Assembly: GCA_017405595.1 (NCBI GenBank) | Contig: JAFRAC010000024.1 | Coordinates: 1-64,000 of the forward strand | Length of the DNA: 64,000 nucleotides | Source of the DNA: Thermoguttaceae bacterium | GTDB taxonomy: Bacteria > Planctomycetota > Planctomycetia > Pirellulales > Thermoguttaceae | Direction: 5' to 3' | Part shown: one piece after another, positions 17,881 through 25,598 of the stretch | Numbering within the stretch: the stretch's first letter is position 1 | Layout: every line of letters starts with the position of its first letter | The notes under the pieces: model-generated | What the model was told of the DNA's origin: nothing | The model's database searches: none | What the model saw: the letters and a program-made list of their open reading frames with translations, nothing else | Program-made: the position numbers and the translations under genes

Positions 17881-18981
17881 AACGGTTAATTCAGGCTTCC
17901 TGTCAATCTGCGATTCGATCGGAGAACTGGTCTGCAGATCGCGAACGCTGTATTTATTAATGTCAAAGTATTCCGGAGGGTTCTTCACCAGTTTATAGCA
18001 AAGGTTCAATGCCAGGCCAGCGATATCGGGATCGCGGTCGAGGTAAATATAGAAATCGGAATTCTTCGGTTTTTCTTTTCCCATATCGTCCGATTCCCAC
18101 TTTTTTACAACCCACTTGCCGATGTTCTCATCTCCGTATTCGTCATGCACCGGTTCATATTGCTCAATTCTTCGCGGGAGGACACAGCCATCGTTTAAAC
18201 GGATGTAATCTGAAGTCTTAAGCCCACGATAAAATGTTATGTCAGCTTTTGGAATATGGTTTTTCTCTTTTCGCTCCGTCAACACCGGAAACGGATAGGA
18301 GTTTGAAATCACAAAAGAGCTGCTGGATTTTTCGATGTCCGGGATCTCCCGATTCTTAAAGATCTTCGTATAATCACCCTCCTGCTGAATCTCGACTTCC
18401 GTCTCATTGGGAAACTTTTCCAGACTATAGAAAATCAAATCGATATAATTCGGCATTCCGCGGCCGCCGCCGCTGGTCAGCGGAGTCATGATACCCGCAT
18501 AGGAATTATCAAGGACAAAGGTTTCCTTATCCTCTTCGGTTCTTTCGCTGACAAAAAGGGTTCGGTGAGAATACTGAAGATTCTGTTTAACGTAGATCGC
18601 ACGGAGTTCGGGATTCGTTACCGTAACGTGATCGGTATAGTATTCCGGCATCTTCGTTTTCAGCGTGTCGAGGACGAAGCTCTCATAAGACATCTTTTTG
18701 GTTTTGATAAGAGATCCCGTTGCGTGAACGACGAGCCGGCCGTTTGACGTGTCGAAGTTTTCGGCCTCTTCCAAAGTGTCAACGACATATTCGGAATAAG
18801 TGTACGTGCACTTGAACTCAACTTCGCGGATCTGCTGATCAACCCCCTGTTTCAGGACTTCAAGCAGATCTCTCTGGCTCTCATTGCCGTAAGCCGTTAA
18901 CGGAACGAGGCTGAACAGAAGAAGGAGTACCAGCCGGACACAGATCCCCGGCAAACATTCATGATTTGCGGCTGTTTTCAT
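17785..18981 (-). CDS. Family B exported protein, tandem copy 4 (first in the array)
   Basis: The protein has 398 residues. The ATG at 18981 (MKTAANHE) is chosen over 18987 because AAAGG then has normal spacing. It has a signal peptide different from copies 1-3 (CVRLVLLLLFSLVPLTAYG) but the same N-domain (REVEFKCTYTYSEYVVDTL), C-domain and membrane tail. It is the copy nearest the upstream DUF1559 gene, separated by 76 bases that include part of the DUF1559 3'-flank repeat. The other copies may derive from this one by duplication, with a later change of signal peptide. Confidence 0.75.
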   Translation of the reverse strand: MKTAANHECLPGICVRLVLLLLFSLVPLTAYGNESQRDLLEVLKQGVDQQIREVEFKCTYTYSEYVVDTLEEAENFDTSNGRLVVHATGSLIKTKKMSYESFVLDTLKTKMPEYYTDHVTVTNPELRAIYVKQNLQYSHRTLFVSERTEEDKETFVLDNSYAGIMTPLTSGGGRGMPNYIDLIFYSLEKFPNETEVEIQQEGDYTKIFKNREIPDIEKSSSSFVISNSYPFPVLTERKEKNHIPKADITFYRGLKTSDYIRLNDGCVLPRRIEQYEPVHDEYGDENIGKWVVKKWESDDMGKEKPKNSDFYIYLDRDPDIAGLALNLCYKLVKNPPEYFDINKYSVRDLQTSSPIESQIDRKPELTVWIRPAIILVAGLLIIFGLWKKWKSARQSASA

Positions 18982-19017
18982 AAACATCCTTTCAACACGT
19001 CAAAATGAAACACGGGC

Positions 19018-19094
19018 CAATCCGGAAACGCAAAAGGCCGACTCCTTATAGCTGTGATCATAACGAAACACTCTCCCCGCCGTTGATCGAGCCC
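19018..19094 (-). repeat. DUF1559 3'-flank repeat, copy 2 (partner at 11016-11096)
   Basis: Apart from scattered single-base changes it matches 11016-11096, covering the end of a DUF1559 gene and the intergenic bases after it. Confidence 0.7.
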
Positions 19095-20395
19095 AGCGCG
19101 CCCCAGACGCCGTAGGTGCTCTTTCCCTCAACCGCCTGGTTCGTTTCGAGAAGTCTCGGCCACGGGACCATAAGACTTCCGGTATCGATATCGTCGCGGA
19201 TAAAGCGGACCGAGCCGTCCATCATCGCCGCGTTCGCCCCGCCCGGATGGAAACTCGATACGCCGCCCATCACCGGTCCGAACGGGGAATAGCCGAACGA
19301 GCAGGTCAGGCTGTTCGGCGGCAGGTTCGCGGAAAAACCGCTTGAAAGCGGCTTGCCGGAAAACCAGTAAGTTCCCCGCTGTCCCCACGATTCGAGGTTG
19401 CCAATTTTCAGCGAATCGACCGGATCCACCCACCGGTAACAGTCCCCGGGCCAAACGCGCATGCCCGCCGGATCGCGGGCGTGGGGGTCGGCGACAACAT
19501 CCCGCCGGATGTCACCGCCCCGGGAAGAGGGGGGAACCGAACTGACGACGGAGCTGTACGGACTGCCGGTTTTGGGCGGGTAGGTCGTGTTCGTGCTGGC
19601 CGCGTAATCGGTCGGCCTGCCGGTAATCGATTCCGCCAGGCCAAGCGTATTGCTCAGGCCGTCGGTGATATCGGCGAACGATTTCCAGCTGTGGGGGGTG
19701 AACGCGCCCCGTTTGGCTGCCTGAGTGTCGATATCGCAGTTATAGAGGGGCGCGTCCCCCATGCTGAACATGACGTTGCGGCGGCTGAAACTCCAGACCG
19801 AAAAATCGAACGGGGATCCGGAGTCCGGGTATTCCCGTTCCGGCGATTCGACCGCGCCCGATTCGCCGTCGGAAGGGCACACAAACACGGGAATCACAAC
19901 CCCGGCCGCCCAATGGCGCGGACGGACCCCTTCCGGACAGGCCGGAGGAGACGGTTTGACGATGTAGATCGGCGGATCGGCGGACAATTCGGTCAATACC
20001 GTTTGGCAACAGATATGAGGGGGATCGACTCTCTCGGCCGGATCGAGCGAGGCGGACTCCTCAAAAGCGCTGTAAACCTGTCCCTGTTCCAGATACGGGA
20101 GCAGAAAAATCTGCGCGCCGCACATCCCGATTTCCGTTCCGGTATCGGTTTTTCCGACAAACTCGTATCGTTTGTACGTCGTGCAGAGCGCCGGCAGCCC
20201 GTTATTGGTGTTGTGATACATCTGCACCGCCAGAGCAACCTGTTTCATGTTGTTGGTACATTTTGCGCGCCGCGCGGCTTCCCGCGCCGCCTGGACCGCG
20301 GGGATCAGCAGGCCGATCAGAATCGAGATGATCGAAATCACCGCGAGAAGCTCAACAAGGGTAAAGCCGGCAACGGGTTTTGAACCTGTTTTCAC
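19058..20395 (-). CDS. DUF1559 prepilin-like protein (copy 3)
   Basis: The protein has 445 residues with a GTG start at 20395 (first residues [10 protein letters not shown]), preceded by GGAG in CAGGGAGTTCC. The prepilin signal [20 protein letters not shown], the DUF1559 domain and the H-X9-DG motif ([15 protein letters not shown]) are all present. An insertion with Ser/Pro-rich sequence (around [15 protein letters not shown]) makes it longer than copies 1 and 2. It is the first gene of the proposed nine-gene minus-strand unit. A 14-base homopolymer tract lies about 200 bases upstream, next to a TATAAA. Confidence 0.87.
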   Translation of the reverse strand: MKTGSKPVAGFTLVELLAVISIISILIGLLIPAVQAAREAARRAKCTNNMKQVALAVQMYHNTNNGLPALCTTYKRYEFVGKTDTGTEIGMCGAQIFLLPYLEQGQVYSAFEESASLDPAERVDPPHICCQTVLTELSADPPIYIVKPSPPACPEGVRPRHWAAGVVIPVFVCPSDGESGAVESPEREYPDSGSPFDFSVWSFSRRNVMFSMGDAPLYNCDIDTQAAKRGAFTPHSWKSFADITDGLSNTLGLAESITGRPTDYAASTNTTYPPKTGSPYSSVVSSVPPSSRGGDIRRDVVADPHARDPAGMRVWPGDCYRWVDPVDSLKIGNLESWGQRGTYWFSGKPLSSGFSANLPPNSLTCSFGYSPFGPVMGGVSSFHPGGANAAMMDGSVRFIRDDIDTGSLMVPWPRLLETNQAVEGKSTYGVWGALGSINGGESVSL

Positions 20396-21225
20396 TTTAG
20401 GAACTCCCTGTATTAAAAAGAACGGCCCGGAAGGAACTCGAGTGCGGGTCCCTCGTTCCGGGCCGGCGGGGTTAATATGCCGAATCTCCGCCGCAGGGCG
20501 GTTCTCTTCGCTGAACCGGGCCGGAACCGGAAAAGGCGTTTGCGGAACAAGGAAACGCCCGGCGGCGGGCCGCAGCGGCTCTTGCAGGTTTATAGGGGGG
20601 GGGGGGGGCAAATAGAGAAACTTGCGCCGGCGGCCGCACGCGCCGCCTTGCCGCAAAAGAGAGAAGCTCTTCAGCGGTTCAGCACAAAAAAGACCGGTTC
20701 CCGACGGAGCCGCGCTCCGGCGTGAAACGGCGTTTTCGGCGGCAGAAAAAGAGCGCGGCACCGATATGCCCTCCCGGAATCGAGCATACTGAAAAAAACA
20801 ATCCCAAACACAATATCTTCGAACACACTTTCATTTTCGCACATCAAAGATAACCGGTCAAGCTTTTTAACGGAAAAAACGGGATTTTCGATCATTTTTT
20901 CGCCGTTTCCGTTCCGGCCGTTCCCTTCCGGGGCGGAACCGGGAAAGGCCGAAACGGAAACCGGGGCCGGGTTCCTTTTGCCCGCCTTATCCTTTTCGCC
21001 ATCCTTTTCGCCCGCGGCCGGGAAAAACGTCCCTTCAAATCGTACCGGTTATAACGATTGTATCGGTTATGAGAATTTCCGGGGAATTTATTTTTCTGAG
21101 AGTCTGAAGTTTCAGTCGGATTTTAATAAAATTTCACTTCAAACCGGTTAGAATGGGGAGAGTAACGATTATACCCGTTGGGGGGGTCATCGCGCCCCCA
21201 TATCCGGAATACGCGGAATAAACAG
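20396..21225. other. Long divergent intergenic region with homopolymer and repeated motif
   Basis: No gene is supported in these 830 bases. They contain a pure G14 run (20595-20608), AT-rich sequence around 20780-20890 and 21070-21140, and the motif CGGTTATAACGATTG (21046-21060), echoed nearby at 21064 and 21162. A TAGAAT hexamer (21149-21154) lacks a good -35. A G7/C5 inverted repeat (about 21179-21200) stands just before the lipoprotein start. ORFs drawn here have no ribosome-binding site. Confidence 0.6.
20589..20608 (-). promoter_or_regulatory. TATAAA next to a 14-base C/G homopolymer
   Basis: On the minus strand a C14 run (20608-20595) runs straight into TATAAA (20594-20589), about 194 bases before the DUF1559 start at 20395. 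The geometry matches the G11 promoter at 698-724, but no convincing -35 hexamer lies on the far side of the tract. Confidence 0.35.
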
Positions 21226-23280
21226 ATGCGCAGCAAGAACAAAAGAACAGACGCTCAATCTCTTCGGCGGACAGCCGCGCCGCCGGCGGCCGCGCGGGCG
21301 ATTCTTTTTTCTCTGATCGCCCTTTTGGCCGTCTCCGGCTGGACAGGCTGCGCCTCGACCGGCAGCAGCGGCCGGCAGCCCCTCTTCGACCCGTCGGGAC
21401 GCCGCCTCCTGAATCCCGATTACAAGTGCCCGCTTACCGATTCGGATTACCGGTGCCCGCTGAGCGGCAAACGGAACAAGGAAGCCAAAACGCTCCCCGC
21501 CTCGAAGGAACCGAAAATTCAGGAAGGGAACGCGCCGAGCGCGTGCGATATTTCTCCCTGGACGAGCGCCGCGACCTCGACCCCGCCGGTTACCCCCCGC
21601 GAAACCGACCGCTGGACGGCCCAGCTTCCGAACGGCGGCGTCCTCTTCCCGCGGGACCTGAACGCGTGGGGTCCGAAAGTGGTCATGGAACCGCGCACGA
21701 TTATCGCGCAGGTCGGTACCGAAGTGGTGATGGTCGCCAGCTACGTCGGGGAAGGGAACGAGTATCTCAAGACGGGGCAGAGCCTCGAATGGAACCTCGA
21801 CGGAACCGGGCATTTTCTGACGAGCAACCCGTCGAACGGCTGCCTGAACTTCGACGCCGCAACGACGAAACGGGTCAGCGCCAAGCAGATGTTCACCTCG
21901 ACGAGCTCGAAACTCTGGCGGATCCACCGGGGCACCTCGACCCCGCTCGACGATATCACCATTCTGCGCGGCCAGTCGTGGGCGACGGTGCAGTCGGCCG
22001 AAGAGGGGACGACCGCGGTTTCGGTCTACGCCCAGAATATCGACGATTGGGGGAACCGGACCGCGTCGGGCCAGATTCACTGGATCGACGCCATGTTCCG
22101 GTTCCCGAACACGACCGTCTCGCCGGTCGGCCAGACGATCGACCTGACGACCTCGGTCTTCCGGAAAACGGTTCCGGAACCGCGTAGCGGGTGGATTGTC
22201 CGCTACCAGGTCCTTTCGGGCCCGCCGGCCGGTTTCGGGCCGAACGGCGACTCGACCGTCGAGATCGAAACGAACGCTTACGGGCACGCCACGGTGCCGC
22301 TCACCCAGGTTTCGGGCGGGCCCGGCGCGAACAACATCAAGATTCAGGTGATCCGTCCCGCCGGAAACGGCCAGGAACGCGCCGTGGTCGACGAAAAGAC
22401 GATCACCCAGTTCTGGTCGGGGAGCGCCATCTTTACGCTCGGCGCCAAGAGCGTGCCGAGCCACGGGCGGGCGGGGGAACGGCTCAACTACGAGCTGGAG
22501 CTGACGAACCTGAGCGCGCTGCCGCAGGACGCGATTGTGCGGGTCGATCTTCCTCCGGCGACCCGTGTTGCCGGAAGCACCCCGCCCATTTCGGGATACG
22601 AGGGAAGAACGGCGGTCTGGGAAATCAACGGCCTTCCCGGCAACTCGCGGCAGCTGATCGCGTTCGATCTGGATGTCGATACCGACGGAATCGTTTCGAT
22701 CAACGCGCGGGTCGACCAGCGGGGCGCGTCCTACACCACACCGACCGATCCGGCTCCCGGCGCCTCCGCCGGCACGACGGCGCAGGACGGCGACTACGCC
22801 TCGCCGATCCGCATCCCCGACGCGCCTCCCACCCCGCTCGAGCAGAGCTCGCCGCCGGGCGACGCCGCCTCGGTCGCGCCGAGCCTGAACACGACGCCCC
22901 CGCCGCCGCCGGCCGCCGCCGACAGCGCCAACCGCGTCGTGCTCGAAGCGGACATGTTCCCCTCGGCCATCTCGATGGGGAAAGAGTTTAACGGCCGCGT
23001 GAAAGTGACGAAAACCGGGGATCTGCCGAAACTGGCGCTTTCGATCCTCCTTCCCGACGGCGTCTACTTCCTCGAGAAGGACGGCAGCGGAAAAACGGTC
23101 AACCGCTATACAGGGAATCCGGAACCGGTCGTCTTCAACGATTTCCAGTTCGACCAGGACTACATCCTGAACTTCAGCGCCGAACGGCTGGGCGATAAGG
23201 ATATCCGGATCCGCATTGTCAATCAGGAGACAAACGAAGTTCTCGCCCGCAAAGAAGTGATCGTGCAAGTGGTGCCTTGA
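21226..23280 (+). CDS. Large lipoprotein with DUF11-like/Ig-like repeat domain
   Basis: The protein has 684 residues starting at ATG 21226. The signal region ends in VSGWTGC, giving Cys42 as the lipidation site; the -3 Trp is unusual. After a Cys-containing linker (YKCPLTDSDYRCPLSGK) the protein is beta-rich. LNYELELTNLSALPQDAIVRV is a typical DUF11/conserved-repeat strand pair (shown from L to V across that stretch). Pro/Ala-rich spacers follow (TPPPPPAAADSANR), then a second beta domain. It is likely a surface structural or adhesion lipoprotein, as in planctomycete cell-surface repeat proteins. It ends in the strong terminator at 23309, inside the 60-bp direct repeat. Confidence 0.7.
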   Translation: MRSKNKRTDAQSLRRTAAPPAAARAILFSLIALLAVSGWTGCASTGSSGRQPLFDPSGRRLLNPDYKCPLTDSDYRCPLSGKRNKEAKTLPASKEPKIQEGNAPSACDISPWTSAATSTPPVTPRETDRWTAQLPNGGVLFPRDLNAWGPKVVMEPRTIIAQVGTEVVMVASYVGEGNEYLKTGQSLEWNLDGTGHFLTSNPSNGCLNFDAATTKRVSAKQMFTSTSSKLWRIHRGTSTPLDDITILRGQSWATVQSAEEGTTAVSVYAQNIDDWGNRTASGQIHWIDAMFRFPNTTVSPVGQTIDLTTSVFRKTVPEPRSGWIVRYQVLSGPPAGFGPNGDSTVEIETNAYGHATVPLTQVSGGPGANNIKIQVIRPAGNGQERAVVDEKTITQFWSGSAIFTLGAKSVPSHGRAGERLNYELELTNLSALPQDAIVRVDLPPATRVAGSTPPISGYEGRTAVWEINGLPGNSRQLIAFDLDVDTDGIVSINARVDQRGASYTTPTDPAPGASAGTTAQDGDYASPIRIPDAPPTPLEQSSPPGDAASVAPSLNTTPPPPPAAADSANRVVLEADMFPSAISMGKEFNGRVKVTKTGDLPKLALSILLPDGVYFLEKDGSGKTVNRYTGNPEPVVFNDFQFDQDYILNFSAERLGDKDIRIRIVNQETNEVLARKEVIVQVVP

Positions 23281-23283
23281 TCG

Positions 23284-23343
23284 GGGTAACAGCAGGGAAC
23301 CGCGCGCAAAGAGCCGATAAGACGAACAATCTTATCGGCTCTT
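23284..23343 (+). repeat. 60-bp direct repeat, left copy (contains terminator stem)
   Basis: It matches 25512-25571 at 58 of 60 positions by eye. The repeat begins GGGTAACAGCAGGGAACCGC and ends in the right arm of the terminator hairpin. The two copies bracket a 2.2-kb segment with a family A gene and a Fic/Doc module. Confidence 0.85.
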
Positions 23344-23352
23344 GTTTTTTTT
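23309..23352 (+). terminator. Intrinsic terminator after the 21226 lipoprotein gene
   Basis: It has a perfect 14-bp stem (AAGAGCCGATAAGA, 23309-23322, with its complement 23330-23343), a 7-base loop and a following G(T)8 run. Confidence 0.9.
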
Positions 23353-23484
23353 GACTTCAAGACGGCACGATTCCGCAAAGGAGAACACGCGCCCTTCGAA
23401 CAAGCGTGTCCATAGGTCCATTAAAGCGGTGAGAAAGGCCGTTTCATGTTCGGAACGGAATCGGTTGCCCGAACCTGCTCTCCG

Positions 23485-24540
23485 CTAAACCGGGTCTTTA
23501 CGCTCTTTCAGTTTCCGCCGCAGAGACGCGAAGATGATCACCGCGCCGGCCGCAATGAAAAGATACTTCAGCCAGAGGGGAGGAGCGAAATCGGGTTCGG
23601 GAAGACCGTAATAGGAAAGGGTAAACCTTCTCGCGGTATATTTAAACCGGCCGATCGGCTTAATGTCGTACTCGTCCGTTAGTTTGCGGGTCATCCGGCC
23701 GGTCGCGATGTCATACAGCTCTTTAAGAGATTTCGCGACAACGGGCATTTGGTACTGATAATCGTATTCAAACCGATACAGAACCCTGAACTCATATTCG
23801 ACAGGCGCATCGTCGTCCGGCTCTTCGGGCACTTTCACCAGAAAGAGTTCCATCGAATCAACCATCCAGTCATGGTCCGGAAGAAGTGTAATCGTCCCCT
23901 TATGAGCGCTGGCAAAGATTGAAAGAAAACCGGGATCATACTCAAAAGAGAGAATGATTTTTCGGGTTTCCCCCTCCGTGATTTCCTCCGATTCGGTAAT
24001 CTCAAAATTCGAATCGGCAAAAAGAATAGGAAGGGGCATCATCGCCGCGTCCATCTGCGGCGCAATCCGTTTAAGGATATTCAAGTCTCTCCGGTCAAGC
24101 TGGATATCCTCCTTCTTGTACCAACTGTCCAGGTAACGCCAGTCGTAAACGGTTTTCGGGTTTTTGGTAGGGTAAGGTTTTTCATCATTCTCCCAAGGTT
24201 CACCCTCTTTCTTCCGGTCAATCCGGAACGTATAGCATTTATTGACCCCGTAGCCGCTGACACTTTCACCACCGACACCGCCGCCGACCTGAACATAGAA
24301 GGGATACTTGCAAATCGTTTCCGAAAAATAGGTTTCTTCTTCCGTAGGGGAACCGTTTTCATCATAATCAATCGAGTGTTCGGTACGCTTCGCCTCGCAG
24401 CGCGAGATGAATTTGGCGTAACGGGTCCACGATTCCAGCGCGGCCTTTTTGATTTCCTCGGCCTGCGGGGAATCGGCGTAAAGAGGAAGGCGGAATATTG
24501 CACAGAACGCAATCGTGATCAAAAGCGAAAGAATCCGCAC
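23485..24540 (-). CDS. Family A membrane-anchored exported protein (copy 2)
   Basis: The protein has 351 residues with a GTG start at 24540 (no earlier ATG in frame). It has a signal peptide (MRILSLLITIAFCAIF), the family helix with W-x-x-Y (ALESWTRYAKFIS), and a beta-rich domain ending in FTLSYYGLPEPDF. A membrane helix and a basic tail (RRKLKERK) follow. It lies inside the block bracketed by the 60-bp repeats, away from the other family A genes, which suggests it came in with the Fic/Doc module or by local rearrangement. Its function is unknown. Confidence 0.75.
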   Translation of the reverse strand: MRILSLLITIAFCAIFRLPLYADSPQAEEIKKAALESWTRYAKFISRCEAKRTEHSIDYDENGSPTEEETYFSETICKYPFYVQVGGGVGGESVSGYGVNKCYTFRIDRKKEGEPWENDEKPYPTKNPKTVYDWRYLDSWYKKEDIQLDRRDLNILKRIAPQMDAAMMPLPILFADSNFEITESEEITEGETRKIILSFEYDPGFLSIFASAHKGTITLLPDHDWMVDSMELFLVKVPEEPDDDAPVEYEFRVLYRFEYDYQYQMPVVAKSLKELYDIATGRMTRKLTDEYDIKPIGRFKYTARRFTLSYYGLPEPDFAPPLWLKYLFIAAGAVIIFASLRRKLKERKDPV

Positions 24541-24910
24541 CTTTCGGTTTATGGCACACCTCGTCGGTTTACTGAAACCCGGAAACCAATCCCTCTTTAA
24601 AACCGGAGATCATTCAGCCTTACTCTGACAACGCCTCCCATTCCGGCGCCGCCGACAGACCGAGAGTGAAAGAGACATTGTTTTCGCCGGCCACTTTGCC
24701 GCCCCCTGTTTGGACGGTCCGGAACCCATTGTAGCGTGAGGAAAAATGAAAAACAACTCCCCTTTTTAACCATCTAAACCCCTCGGATTCGATGGGTTTA
24801 AAACGGTCTTGGCACCGCCGATTCGGCTCTTCTGACCTTTTGCGCCATAAAGATATCCCATTTGACTTTCCTGAATAACGCGCTATAATTTTGACCGGTG
24901 AGGCGGTATT
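24541..24910. other. Divergent intergenic region before the toxin-antitoxin pair
   Basis: These 370 bases contain the promoter of the toxin-antitoxin pair (24862-24889). On the minus strand, 24620-24740 reads as a plausible protein C-terminus (NGFRTVQTGGG, then LSAAPEWEALSE and a stop). It has no matching start and may be a remnant of an older gene. Confidence 0.45.
24862..24889 (+). promoter_or_regulatory. Promoter of the toxin-antitoxin operon
   Basis: TTGACT (24862-24867), a 16-base spacer and TATAAT (24884-24889) lie 21 bases before the antitoxin start. GAGG at about 24900 is the ribosome-binding site. Confidence 0.75.
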
Positions 24911-25120
24911 ATGAAAAAACAAAACGGTGAAACGCCCAGAAGTCTGAAAATCTACAAGGGGAAACTGTTTGATATCGTGGTGACTAATCGATCCACAGTC
25001 AGCCCGGAACGAATCAGCCAACTTACTAATTCCGAATACCAACAGCGGGAATATCAGAGGGTATTGGCAAATATCAAGGCACAATATGGAAATGCCCTTG
25101 AACAACTTAAATATCTCTGA
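24911..25120 (+). CDS. Putative antitoxin of the Fic/Doc pair
   Basis: This 69-residue protein (MKKQNGETPRSLKIYKG...) is basic at the N-terminus and ends in a helix-rich segment (EYQQREYQRVLANIKAQYG). It overlaps the toxin start by 35 bases, the usual arrangement in which the antitoxin comes first. No AbrB/Phd DNA-binding domain and no clear [ST]xxxE[GN] Fic-inhibitory motif are seen, so it may be an unclassified antitoxin. The assignment rests on position and size. The base composition is more AT-rich than the neighbouring genes, consistent with transfer. Confidence 0.65.
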   Translation: MKKQNGETPRSLKIYKGKLFDIVVTNRSTVSPERISQLTNSEYQQREYQRVLANIKAQYGNALEQLKYL

Positions 25121-25517
25121 TGATGATACACTTTGGGCGGTTACTACGGAAATCGCCCTGAACGTCCATCGGGATATCGTTGAAAACGATGGCGGTCTTG
25201 CCGGCGTTTTAAATCCAGGTGCGCTTGAATCTGCTTTAAGGTCACCGTTACAGACGTTTGGTGGTGCTTATCTGAATCCCGACATCTATCACATGGCAGC
25301 GGGATTGCTGATTAGCCTAAGCAAGAACCACCCGTTTGTTGACGGCAACAAGAGAACGGCAATCGTCGTCACTTGTATGTTCTTGGAGTTTAACGGCTAC
25401 AAGCTAACCATTCCCGAATCTGCCCTGACTCCATTCGTCTTAGACCTGGTCGAAAACAAAATCAATAAAGAACAACTCGTTGCATATCTTAAACAGCACA
25501 CACAAGAAGCCGGGTAA
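25086..25517 (+). CDS. Fic/Doc (death-on-curing) family toxin
   Basis: This 143-residue protein is a Doc-like Fic enzyme. The active-site loop HPFVDGNKRTA has His82 and matches HxFx[DE]GNKR. In Fic proteins the His activates the target hydroxyl and the GNKR loop binds nucleotide phosphates; Doc itself phosphorylates EF-Tu. The classical GNKR here, rather than Doc's ANKR, leaves AMPylation possible. Start at 25086 has AAGG at 25076. The stop codon lies inside the right-hand 60-bp repeat, so the last residues and terminator come from the repeat. Confidence 0.88.
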   Translation: MEMPLNNLNISDDDTLWAVTTEIALNVHRDIVENDGGLAGVLNPGALESALRSPLQTFGGAYLNPDIYHMAAGLLISLSKNHPFVDGNKRTAIVVTCMFLEFNGYKLTIPESALTPFVLDLVENKINKEQLVAYLKQHTQEAG

Positions 25518-25571
25518 CAGCAGGGAACCGCGTGCAAAGAGCCGATAAGACGAAGAATCTTATCGGCTCTT
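25512..25571 (+). repeat. 60-bp direct repeat, right copy (contains terminator stem)
   Basis: It matches 23284-23343 with two differences. It includes the stop codon of the toxin gene (TAA at 25515-25517). Confidence 0.85.
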
Positions 25572-25579
25572 TCTTTTTT
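25537..25579. terminator. Bidirectional terminator between toxin and TPR gene
   Basis: The same perfect 14-bp stem as at 23309 (arms 25537-25550 and 25558-25571, 7-base loop) is followed by TCTTTTTT. It can serve the toxin gene and, read backwards, the convergent TPR gene ending at 25599. Confidence 0.85.
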
Positions 25580-25598
25580 GCGGGAACAGGATCCGGTT

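Noticed and set aside
9747..20395. CRISPR array or diversity-generating retroelement for the variable family B genes
   Set aside because: There are no short regularly spaced repeats, no reverse transcriptase and no template-repeat/variable-repeat pair in the window.
24620..25105. 161-codon minus-strand ORF opposite the antitoxin
   Set aside because: It overlaps the well-supported toxin-antitoxin pair and lacks a ribosome-binding site; only its last 40 codons look protein-like, recorded as a possible remnant.
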